The notes under the pieces are model-generated. The model was not told the DNA's origin. It worked only from the letters and a program-made list of their open reading frames with translations, and did no database searches. 64,000 bases of DNA, taken from NCBI GenBank assembly GCA_024500155.1, contig CM044862.1, positions 24,450,501-24,514,500 of the forward strand, given 5' to 3'. Numbering within the stretch: the first letter of the stretch is position 1; each line of letters starts with the position of its first letter. The translations under genes were made by a program, and so were the position numbers. The DNA is from Chenopodium formosanum. Taxonomy: Eukaryota; Streptophyta; Magnoliopsida; Caryophyllales; Amaranthaceae. Positions 1 through 9,540 of the stretch are shown here, piece after piece.

Positions 1-2620
1 TAAGAATGAAAAATTGACTAAGTATGACATTTGAAAGAGAAATTACCTCAGCACTGCATTTGATCATTGGGCCAAGGAAGCCCTCATGGATCCCCCGCAG
101 CTTGTCTTGCTGCTCAGCGGGGACCGCCCTGTCCATGGCCTCCCTCGTAGCCTTCTTGTTCGTGCCCATAAGGGATTGGCCGGGCAGCTTCATGTGCAGC
201 TCCTCTGCAATGTCTGTGCAAGGGCGCTAAAATAAAAGTTTAGCTCAGGTTCAATCGGACTTGTAAAGAGCGAAATAAAGGATGCAAAGGTACTTGGACT
301 GACTGTCAGAGAAGCTTGGAGGGTTAGGAAGATTGAAGGTGAATGACGGGGGCGGCGCAGGCTCGTCACCCTCTTCCCCCGTCCGGCCAGGCTGGTCGCC
401 GGCCGAATGAAAGGCTTCAAGTCAATCAGATTCGTGGACCCTTTGTACGGGCAGAGTCACTTCTGGCCCGGTCGGTTTTTCCGGGGTCGACTTACCCCTA
501 TCGTCCGACTTCTCGGACTTATCATGAACCAGCGTGGCGGCCGGATCCATGGACTTGGAGGCCCCGCTATCACTCAGCCGGGGTTGTTCTCCTTTGGACT
601 GCTTAGAAACAGTCCGCGACGTGGTCTTGGCCGCAGTGGTGGAAGTGGTCTTGGATGCGACCGTCTTCCTTTGCTTGGACGCCCTACCATCCTTGTCCGT
701 CTTGGAGGTAGGGGACGACTGCTTCCGTTTGGACCTAGGGGTCGGAGTTGATAGTTGAAGAGGCAAAAGTTAGGGAAAAGAGAACAAGATAATACAATTG
801 ATTGGTCGTGCCTAGTTAGGAAGAAGATCTCTTCCGTAATGCCAACACGAACGCAGGAACACGTCCGTGGGAAGCCAGAAGGGAGGACCTTCCAAGCATC
901 CCAGCACGGACGAAAAGAAGAAATGGAGCCTTGTAGCGGGCCAAGTCAATCTCCGACATATTCACATCCCCTTTCTGCTCTGAGTGCAGCATCTTGTACG
1001 CCTCAGCTGTAAAAGAAAAGGAAGAAGTGTTAAAAAATCCTTCAGTTACAAATAACCTATGTATGTGTAAAAATATACGTTCATGCGTCCACCTTGGGGC
1101 AAGTTCTTGTACAGGCCATAGGCGAACATGAACGTGGGATCCCGTAGCCAACTGGATAAGGGGACCCAGTTGCTTGGAACGCGCTTAGTTTTGTCGTTCC
1201 TCCTCACCCTCTTGACTTTGAAGTATTCAAGCTGGTGCTCTTGGCTGGGGTGGACGGGTGGCTTATCAGGCTTGAGGTCCCCGCGTCCAAGCTGAATTGG
1301 TTCAGCATTGAACCGATTCATCCGCAGGTTGAATTCAACATCTTTGGTCTTGATGCGGTAGAATCGGTGCTTCCAGTCACGCCATTTGGAGACGCGGTCA
1401 ACCACCATCATGTAGTCCCTACTGGTACTCAGAATAAGCCAGCCGTCCGTTTCGGCGTCCAACTTGGTCAGTGAGTGCATCTCACAGAAAACTGCAAAGT
1501 CCGGCTTGAAGCCTTTGCAGATGCACGTCACCAAATACCCAAAAATGTTCAACCAGCTGTTCGGCATCAGCTGGAAGAGAGCAATGTCGTATTCGTCCAG
1601 GATGGTGCGAACGAAGGGGTGGAGAGGGAAGCGCAGTCCGACGTCTAAAGCCGCCCTGTATACGCTAAAGGACCTTTGGCGTGGCCTCTCTTCCTCCCAA
1701 GCAGCCACCGCATGTGACTTCCTTGGGGGCTGAATTTCAAATCCCTCCCCAAGGTGGAGGAATGCCTTGTACTCCTCAAAATTGTCATTTAGGTAGCCCA
1801 AGGCCGTGCTACCCACTGTACAGGCGTACGAATCTTTAAAGTTATCACCGTTGGCGACGTCTTCCTCGGCCGCCGCCTTGCCCTTCGCCGCTTTCTCGAC
1901 CTCTCCCTCCTCTTGTTGAGGAGCACTACCAAACTCAGAAGACAACACTCTGTCCAGATCGGCTGCCTCCGCTGAGCTGCGGCTCCTAGAGCTACGGCTG
2001 CCCCTGGAAGAGGTAATGTCTTCATGAATTAGGGGCCTTTTGCCTTTGTCTTTAGCATCGGCCGCCTGACTTCCAGTAGGAGGAGCTCTGCAAGGAGGCA
2101 GGTCGGACGGTTCATTAATTGAGACCCCAGTCCTTGTCCTGTCCGACCTGCCATATCAGAGATAGAGTTCTGAGGGAGTGGGGATGGACGGATCAGCGTC
2201 CGCCCGAGAAGAGGAAGGAGGCCCTTCACAAAGTAGCAACTCGACCCCATCCATGATTGAGTTGGCATATTGGGGGAACATTAATCCCGGAGTTTTCCCA
2301 GACATTCCCCCCGTAGCAGAATCGCCTTGAGTTCTTTGGCGCTCCTCAAAAGAAGAAGTTACTTCAACGGCCGAGCACTGAGTGCCCGTGGAAGCGGTCG
2401 TAGGAGTAGTAGAAGGCGTTTCTAAGTTAGGGTTGTTAGGGTGATAAGGAGGCCTAGGGTTCACCAGACTACCGTCTGGATTTCTGGCCGCGTGACGATC
2501 GTACGTCTGCATCGTTCTTGCCATGTTCGACTGCAGGGACAGAGAAGAATGGGTGGAAGTGAGTTGGTACGCACTATAAATGGACCCACTCCACGAAGGA
2601 GACAACTCGTCTCCGTCCAC
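1..2620 (-). CDS. Antisense accessory gene of a Tat-like element, putative gypsy-type transposon domain (partial, multi-exon)
   Basis: The core is an open stretch at about 1066-1948 that reads LRFPLHPFVRTILDEYDI and then QLMPNSWLNIFGYLV. This is the hallmark of the plant 'putative gypsy type transposon' domain (Pfam Transposase_28, PF04195). Downstream exons are visible: an acceptor after a pyrimidine tract near 1010 opens AEAYKMLHSEQ, a Lys/Ser-rich basic exon lies at about 422-734, and a last visible exon at 47-226 is bounded by TTTTAG and GGTAATT. A Ser/Thr/Pro-rich first exon with a candidate Met is at 2156-2620. The gene continues past position 1. It lies antisense to the plus-oriented LTR at 3340-3962, as known for accessory ORFs of Tat retrotransposons (Retand-type). 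Function is unknown. Exon joins are my reading and were not tested; the domain call is firm. Confidence 0.7.
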
Positions 2621-2933
2621 TCTAGACTCCTCAGTCCCAGGCGAACGACCGGCCTCATGAGGAGAAACGGACGAAGCCGAGTGTTGAGCCAGATTTTAAA
2701 ATGAAGAATAAAGAAATAAAAATGCAAGAAAAAGAAAACAAGCGGTCTACCTCTGTACGTGTTGAAAAAGTCTTGAAGGTTGACCGAAAAACTCAAGGAG
2801 TGTGCCCGGAAAACTCAAAGGCACGGCGGGGCTCTTGAAGATTCAAAGGAAAAGGCACTTTCTCTCTCTAAAAAGCTCTGACTTCTCTCTAGAAAATGAA
2901 AGTTCCAAAGTGTGAAAATGAGGCCAAAACCTT

Positions 2934-2946
2934 TGTATATATAGAC
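2934..2946 (-). promoter_or_regulatory. Candidate TATA box of the antisense accessory gene
   Basis: On the minus strand the sequence reads CTATATATAC, about 315 bases upstream of the first candidate Met at 2620, in an AT-rich stretch followed by CT-rich leader sequence. Position and composition fit a plant core promoter driving the antisense gene independently of the LTR. No transcript evidence is available. Confidence 0.45.
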
Positions 2947-3329
2947 AAAATTTATGGGGGTAGGAAGGTAACTTCATCTTTCTCGCCTAAAGAAGTTGAA
3001 CGGTTATAATTCAAAAATTTAACCTAGAATTTGAAGGGTTAAGGGACAACGCCGTTAGAATAGGCGGAAAAGAAGACGACCTAATAAACGGCACGTCCAA
3101 AAATAAGCTGACAAGAAGACGGAGCTAAAGCTCCCTCCGCAATGGCAAGACAACCGCAATTCTAAGAGCAAGACGGCCTACCATTGTCCACGCCATCCGT
3201 AAAGATGGGCGTTCATTCTAAATTTTCAGGCGGACAGAAGTCGCCTGAAAAAACCCTAATGCACTCGTATGCCCCAAGGCTATTTGAGATCAGAGGAGTC
3301 GGCCTGTAAGCATACGAGCCACCCCCTCT
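2947..3329. other. Non-coding 3' region of the left Tat-like element
   Basis: There is no credible ORF. The stretch lies between the antisense gene promoter and the polypurine tract, so it serves as 3' untranslated sequence of the plus-oriented element and as upstream sequence of the antisense gene. It is moderately GC-rich compared with the surrounding AT-rich LTRs. Confidence 0.5.
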
Positions 3330-3339
3330 GAGGGGAAAA
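3330..3339 (+). promoter_or_regulatory. Polypurine tract of the left Tat-like element
   Basis: The sequence GAGGGGAAAA sits directly against the TG that opens the LTR at 3340. This is the expected plus-strand primer site of an LTR retrotransposon. It fixes the orientation of the element (plus) and shows that 3340 starts a 3' LTR, not a 5' LTR. Confidence 0.85.
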
Positions 3340-3378
3340 TGTTGAGGGTAAAAATACCCCAGATACGTGGACCAGTCC

Positions 3379-3540
3379 CGTAGTGACACGTGGCCCAGTT
3401 ATAGGGTGACACGTGTCACTATGGGAAGATGCCACGCGTCCAGCCTAAGAGCACCCAAAGGTTCAGGCTAATCTCGTAGCGACACGTTGCCCAGTTAGAG
3501 GGTGACACGTGTCGTTACAGGAAGATGCCACGTGTTTAGG
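3379..3540. repeat. 96-bp tandem repeat in U3 rich in ACGT-core (G-box/ABRE-like) motifs
   Basis: Two units (starting near 3379 and 3475) share the order CGTAG.GACACGT, CCCAGTTA, GGTGACACGTGTC and GGAAGATGCCACG. GACACGTGTC occurs in both units, and in the first it is part of a 14-bp perfect palindrome at 3406-3419. Further ACGTG cores lie near 3365, 3528 and 3644. Such cores are binding sites of plant bZIP and bHLH factors; enhancer activity is inferred. Confidence 0.8.
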
Positions 3541-3728
3541 ACATGTGTTCCCCTGAAATCAGCACGCAAAAGAGGCCTAATAACGTCAGGGCCCAAATCC
3601 CGAGAGATATCATTGAAAGCCGCAAAGAGGCGCCCCCAAAGTAACACGTGACATTCACTGATTGCGCAAACAATCACGTCACGCAATTTTAGGGTACAAA
3701 CCCTAGAAAGGGGCACGAGTTCCACCCC

Positions 3729-3736
3729 TATAAATA
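3729..3736 (+). promoter_or_regulatory. TATA box of the left Tat-like LTR
   Basis: TATAAATA within CCCCTATAAATACCCC, about 390 bases into the LTR and downstream of the ACGT-core repeats. It is the best Pol II core promoter candidate on the plus strand here. Confidence 0.7.
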
Positions 3737-3962
3737 CCCCAATCATTTATGATGGGATGGGTGGATTAAGACATTACAAAAAAAAAGAGCATTAATAGCT
3801 CCAACTTCTCTCTACTTTATCTCTCTAGCCTTTTCCGTTTCCGATCACTAACTTGATTGTCGGAGGAGAATATTCCGACCACCGGAATATTCGTTGTTTT
3901 GCAGGTCGGACCGTCTCATTGCCAGGAGAGCGTGACCAGTATTCGAGGAAATCTAAAAAACA

Positions 3963-4287
3963 CCCGAAACAGTTCTTTTTCTAAGGAGGCTAGGAATTCA
4001 AAAGTGGGTTCTTTGTATGTTCGATGATGGTGTTTAATGAACTCACTCATCCCTAGGTTGTCAAGGAGTGACCTTATATCTTCATCTATCCCCAAATATC
4101 TCATAGAGCGTCCATCATAGTGCCTTGTACGATTAAGCTTTCGGCTTTGAAGGTCATTGTAGAAGGTAGAATGGAGCTTGTTTAAGAATTTCAATCGAGG
4201 GGGAACATTGGGTGCTTGGGTTTGAGCTTGAGCACTAGGCTCTTCGACTCTCAACTGGGGCTCCTTTCTACTCTTTCTTTTGTTCAT
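3963..4287 (-). pseudogene. Athila third ORF (ATHILA ORF-1-like), N-terminal fragment
   Basis: A start at 4287 gives a basic N terminus (MNKRKSRKEPQ), then SRKLNRTRHYDGRSMRYLGI and FEFLASLEKEL. The pattern closely parallels the copy-2 ORF at 41203 (KPSRHYFQADMIKLGIDENL, LEFLATF), so both are the Athila-specific ORF placed after pol, where an envelope-like gene sits in some relatives. The frame ends in LTR sequence from about 3962, so only roughly the first 105 codons survive. I see no membrane segment. Function is unknown. Confidence 0.75.
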
Positions 4288-5560
4288 TGCGGCCTCAAGC
4301 AATACAAATATGTCAAAGAACACACCGACAACCAAACCAAGTGGGAACTCACTTCGAACTCAACCAAATTTGAACTACAACAACAACAAACCGAGCTTTA
4401 ACAATCTGCAAAAGGTTAGTACCAACAACTAACCACACAAATATAGCTCCAAGAACAATTAGGATCAACAACAATGCACACAATCACAACACATTATGAT
4501 AACAAGCAATTTTCATGTAAGAAGTCGCATTATCATCAATACTAACAATATCACAAAATTACTCAAATAAATTCTATGAAAATAGCTTCAAAATCAATAA
4601 TGTCAACAACAATGTTCCACAATCACAAAATATCACACTAAAATCCAACAAATCCTTAGCAAAGAAATCCAAAATCACATAAAACTCACTTAAGCTAAAC
4701 CATGCTTAATAACTCAAAACTTTGCATAAACTATAGTGAAAATAAGCAATAAAGTAGCAAAATTTAGAGTTATACCACTAAGGTGAAGCTTGAACACCAC
4801 CAAGAACACCCAAGACTACCACCTTCAACCAAGCTTGCACAACCATGAAAATGGAGGAAATTTGGGTATTTTGGAGAGAGAAAGTGGGTAAATTTGTGAG
4901 TAGAGTGAAAAAGTATGATGGATTTGATGGAAAATCAAGGGAATTTGTGAGTTATGGGTAAATTTGAAGGGTTAGGGTTTGAGTTTGTGAGGAGAGAAAA
5001 GAGAGCACGAAAATTGGGTAGGAGAAATGTGAGGGTGAAATGGGGAAGAGAAACTTAAGACTCGATTTACCCAGCTTTGCGCGTCGGCACACGCACTCTG
5101 CGCGCCCGCGCAGATACACGCGCACCCGCACACAGGTCGCACACTAGGTCGCGCAAACTTTCTGCCTCAATTTATAAATTTTGACCAAATGTGTGTGGGT
5201 TCTGACAGGGTTGCGCGCCCGCACACATTTTCCTTGCGCGCCCGCACATGGGTCGCACAAACCTCCTGCCTCAAATCTTAAATTTAGACCAAATGTGTGC
5301 GGGTTCTTACAGGGCTGCGCGCCCGCGCACATTACCCATGCGTGCCCGCGCACAAAGAGCGCGTAGAGCAGCCTTGAATTTCTCTCTTCTCTTATCTTCG
5401 ACATAAAAAAGTCTTTACCCCTCATCATCCAAACACCTATCAACCAAAAGGGTAAAAATAAATTCAAATGGAAAAAAATAAGAGTGAAATCGGTATATAA
5501 AAAAGAAGTAGAAAAGAGTTAGAAACTCGGGTTGCCTCCCGAGAAGCGCTTCTTTATGAG
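4288..5560 (-). other. Leader region upstream of the Athila 1 third ORF
   Basis: AT-rich non-coding sequence between the end of pol and the third ORF, with the GC-rich tandem repeat block at 5050-5370. No credible ORF. The same layout recurs in Athila copy 2 (41225-42480), so the region is a conserved structural part of the element and may hold an internal promoter or splice signals for the third ORF; I found no clear TATA box. Confidence 0.5.
5050..5370. repeat. GC-rich tandem block with GCGCGCCCGCGC-type units
   Basis: A roughly 104-bp unit beginning GGTCGCGCAAAC at 5147 repeats at 5251 (GGTCGCACAAAC). Each unit contains ACCAAATGTGTG, GGGTTCT.ACAGGG and two copies of GCGCGCCCGC. Further GCGC-rich units lie at 5070-5146. 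It stands out sharply from AT-rich flanks. Related GC blocks lie in the Athila LTRs (12736-12965, 36175-36310, 48680-48830). Short ORFs across it are shadows. Confidence 0.85.
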
Positions 5561-5589
5561 GTCACTAGCTTGACCATGAGGAAAATTCA

Positions 5590-6729
5590 TCAAGGGGGAG
5601 GCTTAGGATCAAAAGGATCAAGCATTATACATTCAATGAGACCAACTTCTTCCTTGCAAAAGTAATGCTTCAAACAATGACTATTGACCATAAACTTGTT
5701 ACCATCCGCATCTAACTCAAAAGAACCATAAGGAGTAGCCTTTGATATCACAAAAGGACCCGACCACTTGGACTTGAGTTTACCCGGAAACAAATGATGC
5801 CTTGAGTTGACAAGCAAAACCTTGTCTCCAACCTTAAAACTCTTGTTTCGTATATGTTGGTCATGCCACTTTTTGGTCTTCTCCTTATACAATCTTGAGC
5901 TCTCATAAGCATCATCTCTAAGAGGGGGCAATTTTTCAATCACCGAAACTTTGGCCGGATCAACCTCAATGCCATTTTTTGAAACTTTATGGCCGAGGAC
6001 AATGCCCTCCTCGACCATGAAATGACATTTTTCCCAATTCAAAACCAAACTCGTCTCTTGACACCTTTTCAAAACTTTTTCAAGGTTAAAAAGACAAGTG
6101 TCAAAAGACGAGCCACCAACACTAAAATCATCCATGAAAACTTCAATTTCTTTTTCAAGCATTTCAGAGAAAATGGAGGTTATGCATCTTTGAAAGGTAG
6201 AAGGAGAATTGCATAAACCGAATGACATTCTTTGGTATGCAAATGTCCCATATGGACATGTGAAAGTAGTTTTCTCTTGATTGCTTAGATGGATAGGGAT
6301 TTGGAAGAATCCGGAATACCCATCCAAGAAACAAAAGAAAGAATGGTGAGAGAGCCTCTCAAACATTTGGTCCATGAATGGGAGAGGGAAATGATCTTTC
6401 TTGGTGTTTTTGTTCAACCTCCTATAATCAATACACATTCTCCACCCGGTCCGGGTGGAGATTTCCTCTCCTCCTTCACCCTTGATTATGGGCATCCCAC
6501 CATTTTTTGGAACTACATGAACCGGGCTAACCCACTTGCTATCGGAGATAGCATAGATGATGCCCGCCTCACGTAGTTTCAAAATTTCTTTCTTCACAAC
6601 CTCTTGGAGGTTGGGGTTCAACCTCCTTTGAGGTTCAATGGAGGTGGAATGATCATCTTCAAGATGAATACAATGCATGCATAAAGAAGGGCTAATACCT
6701 TTGATATCATCAATGCTATACCCTATCAC
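5590..6729 (-). pseudogene. Athila 1 pol: reverse transcriptase joined in frame to integrase C terminus (internal deletion)
   Basis: Residues 1-266 are a Ty3/gypsy RT: WRMCIDYRRLN near 97-106, motif A FLDGYSG at 134-140, catalytic FMDD at 198-201, then GHKVSKNGIEVDPAK. At about residue 268 the sequence jumps from IEKLPP to LRDDAYESSRLYKEKTKKW, which belongs near the end of integrase, and continues to the integrase C-terminal tail (FKVGDKVLLVNS, KLKSKWSGPF). The RNase H, integrase zinc finger and integrase core are therefore missing, and the reading frame is kept through the junction (near 5925). Upstream, one TAA codon (near 6731) separates this frame from protease; the two share the same frame. 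RT catalytic aspartates are intact, but the polyprotein is dead. Confidence 0.9.
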
Positions 6730-6738
6730 ATCCTTATA

Positions 6739-7650
6739 TTATCTCAAAACATCAAGTAGTGTTTCCAAATTAAGACCATCTAGGGTAGCATTGACAATAA
6801 TTGGGTATTTTCCCTCTTTATCAAGATAAGCATATTTCAAAGAAGGGGGAAGGGGCTTGAGTTCTACCTTAGGAGGAGGCTTAGAACTCTCTTCCAATTT
6901 CTCCTTCTTATATTCAAGCTCGATCTCAACTTGTTGTCCAACCTCCTCCTTTGAGGATTCCTCCATTGCCATGACAAACTCTTTTGCCTCTCGAGAGTGG
7001 AACTCTTCTTTGCATGTTAAAGCTTCTATCATTGGATCTTGAGGCCTCATCATGACCCTCCCCAAGTGATCTAGCTCCTCATTCACAACATCAACTCTAT
7101 AGCATTTTTCAACCATAGGGATCTTGAGCAACTTAGAAAACTCAAAGACAATCTTCTCATCGGCCACCTCACATGTGATGGTGTTGTTCTTGCAATTGAT
7201 GACCGCCCCCAAAGTTTTATGAGCTTCACGTCCCAAAATCAAAGGAGTGTTAACATCTTCCTCCATATCCATCACTACAAAGTCACAAGGCACGTAGATG
7301 TGTCCCACTTGAATTGGAACATCCTCAAGCTCTCCACAAGGTAATTTCACCGATCGATTGGCCAATTGAATTGTCTTCCTTGTAGGGATCATTTCTATAT
7401 TGAGTTTTTGAGAAATGGATAGAGGGATTAGACTAACACTTTCTCCAAGATCGGCTAAGGCGCCCCTATCTTCCATGTTCCCAATTTTCACCGGCAAAGT
7501 GAAGCTTCCCGGGTCTTTTTCCTTCTTGGGCATCTTATGTTGGACAAGAGCACTCACTTGATGTGGAAGGGTGATAAGCTCATCATTGAGCTTCCTCTTG
7601 TTTGTGAGAATATCTTTGAGGAACTTGGAGTAAGATTGCATTTGTGTCAC
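6739..7650 (-). pseudogene. Athila 1 aspartic protease region
   Basis: The translation includes QMQSYSKFLKDIL, then ALADLGESVSLIPLS around residues 64-78, which corresponds to the protease active site (Athila type DLGAS), then PCDFVVMDMEEDVNTPLILG with the second conserved segment (LILGR). The residue after DLG is Glu where Ala is usual, so activity is doubtful. The C-terminal part is a Glu/Lys-rich linker leading into RT. The upstream gag frame (7655-7864) ends in a stop caused by a frameshift about ten residues before this Met. Confidence 0.85.
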
Positions 7651-8141
7651 AACTTCAAGGAAAGGGAGGTTTATTGTGCAAATTCTTCATCACACTAAGG
7701 AATTTTACAAACTTGTCATTCAACTTCCTTTTCGCAAGCCGACCGGGAAAAGGAACCGATACATCAAGATTCCTAGCCTCACTAGGAATTGAAATTGTCT
7801 TCTCATTGTCAAGTTTCTTCTTTTCCGAACCTCCTTCTATCTCATCAACTTTTTTCTTTCTCACCTACCTTGTTTTCATTCACATTCTCCTCTCCTCCCT
7901 TCTTTTCCTCACTATCCCCCTTATTTGGTCCTTCATAGGAAGTTCTCGACCTCAATGTGATCGCCTTGCATGTATCGAGTTTTGAGTTGTGAGAAGGATT
8001 AGGTTGTGGTTGTCCGGGTAGAGTAGATGTGTAGGGAATAATTTCAAGCCTTTAAATCCCACTAGCTTGAACCCCACTGTGATCATACACTAAAGTACGG
8101 TGGCGTCCAAAAGGGAAGAAGATAGAGCAAAAGAGTCGCCA

Positions 8142-8162
8142 ACAAGTTTTTAAGGAACTTGT
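8142..8162 (-). promoter_or_regulatory. Conserved U5 hairpin next to a primer-binding-site core copy
   Basis: ACAAGTT and AACTTGT form a 7-bp stem around a 7-base loop. It abuts GAGTCGCCA (8133-8141), the same nine bases that form the outer part of the tRNA-Arg primer site at 56410-56418. The module recurs at 16470-16495, 22575-22600, 46090-46115, 56520-56550, 57165-57195, 58827-58855 and 61600-61625 with small changes. A role in RNA folding, packaging or priming is inferred. Confidence 0.65.
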
Positions 8163-9348
8163 AAACCGTTCACGAGGTGAAGGTTACACCCCTTGACGAT
8201 CCAAGAGATCGTCAACTCCATAAGGTCATGGACCAAATAAGGGTTCGGGGATGATGGTACAAATCCAACCTAAAAGAGATTGAACCTGCCCTAATAATAG
8301 GCCTCTACATTATTCTGATCGTATTCATGTGCGCTTTCTAACTAACATGCAATCAATAGATTTAACCCTAAACCTGTTTAATCTATGTTGGTTGAATTTA
8401 ATGCACAAATAAACTATTATTGGCGATCACTTGAATTTATAATCACAATTAAACCTACCAAGATTATTAATTATCTTATTAAGCGTGATTACAAGTAAAA
8501 ATTCCCTTTAACATCCAATAAAAGGTGTGATCAAGTAATAAAGAATAAATAAATAATCAACATCATTAATAATAATAATATTAATCATAATCATAATCAT
8601 CATAATCATATTAAAGCATAGCAAGATCCTAGGCATGATACTAACAAGATTAATAACAAACCCTAGCATGTCACTAAGCGATAAAAATCAAATCTTTAGC
8701 CCTAACATGATACTAACAATCATAAATATTAGGAAGAGAATAAAAGGCATCATACTTTTAATCATACTTAATATTAAGGTTACCCTAGACATGATACTAG
8801 GAATCAAAATAACAATCTAAGCATGATATCTACATCATAAATCAATTAAACCGTTAAAGTACTTATTTGGATGCCTCGTACCTCTTTCTAATAACAAAAT
8901 ACACACGTTAGTAACTTTAAGGAAAATAATAATCAATAATTAAATTAAATAATTGAAAGAGAGATTTGGACCAAACCCTCAGAAATTAAAACCTTTCACG
9001 TCTAGGGCAAAGGCAACTTCGAATATGGCTAGGTGTTTCTAGATCTTGTGAATGCGGAATTTTGTATGAAAAAGCAAGAAAGAATTGAAGAAAGAAAAGA
9101 ATGCTAAAGAATTAATATTATTGAAAATTGAGATGATGAATGAGATGAATGAATTGATGAATGATTTGTAGATGAATGGTAATTGGTGAATCAAGAGAGT
9201 TGATGAATGAAGAGAATTGATGAATGTTGATGAATGAAGAGAATTGGTGAATGTTGATGTAGATGATGAATGAAAATTGTAGATGAAGAGAATTAGATGA
9301 ATGGAAATTGGTGAATCTTGGTCCATGAAAATGGAGTTTTTGATACGA

Positions 9349-9356
9349 TATTTATA
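9349..9356 (-). promoter_or_regulatory. TATA box of the solo LTR
   Basis: Minus-strand TATAAATA inside CTCTATAAATATCG. The equivalent positions in sister LTRs are 45001-45008 (plus), 58287-58294 (minus) and 63575-63583 (minus), so it is conserved in the family. Confidence 0.7.
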
Positions 9357-9411
9357 GAGAAAATCATCCAAAAAAGATAATTTAACAAAACAGAGTCTGA
9401 AGATCGCAAAA

Positions 9412-9540
9412 CAACATTGGCGCCAGCCCTGGCTAGTTGGCGCTAGCACCAGTGGCTAGCGCCAGGCGCCAATGGCTAGCGCCTGACGCTAATCCTGGTT
9501 CCAGGCGCCAAGGCCTGGGGTTGGACGCCAAACTGATTTT
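9412..9540. repeat. GC-rich TGGCGCC/GCTAGCGCC cassette upstream of TATA
   Basis: Repeated palindromic words (TTGGCGCCA, GGCTAGCGCCAGGCGCC, CCAGGCGCCAAGGCC) form a GC island about 60-190 bases upstream of the TATA box in an AT-rich LTR. The same words recur in sister copies at 44818-44940 and 58352-58425, but the outer copy at 63645-63722 has a different word (TGTCGCC). Confidence 0.8.

Larger units (their letters stand above)
3340..3962 (+). mobile_element. 3' LTR of a Tat-like Ty3/gypsy element
   Basis: It opens TGTTGAGGG after the polypurine tract and most likely closes AAACA at 3962, giving a TGTT/AACA terminal inverted repeat. Homology to the Athila third ORF resumes right after. U3 holds a 96-bp tandem repeat with ACGTG motifs; a TATA box (TATAAATA) is at 3729-3736. 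The U5 segment with CTAACTTGATTGTCGGAGG and a final GTTTTGCAGGTC is typical of plant Tat-lineage LTRs. The insertion cut Athila copy 1 inside its third ORF. The 5' LTR and body lie left of the window. The exact right boundary is inferred. Confidence 0.75.

Noticed and set aside
343..766. Plus-strand ORFs overlapping the antisense accessory gene
   Set aside because: Opposite-strand shadows of a compositionally biased Lys/Ser-rich exon; no independent support.
5144..5467. Cys/Ala/His-rich open frames on both strands over the GC block
   Set aside because: They follow the 104-bp tandem repeat and exist on both strands; no family match and no conservation of frame.
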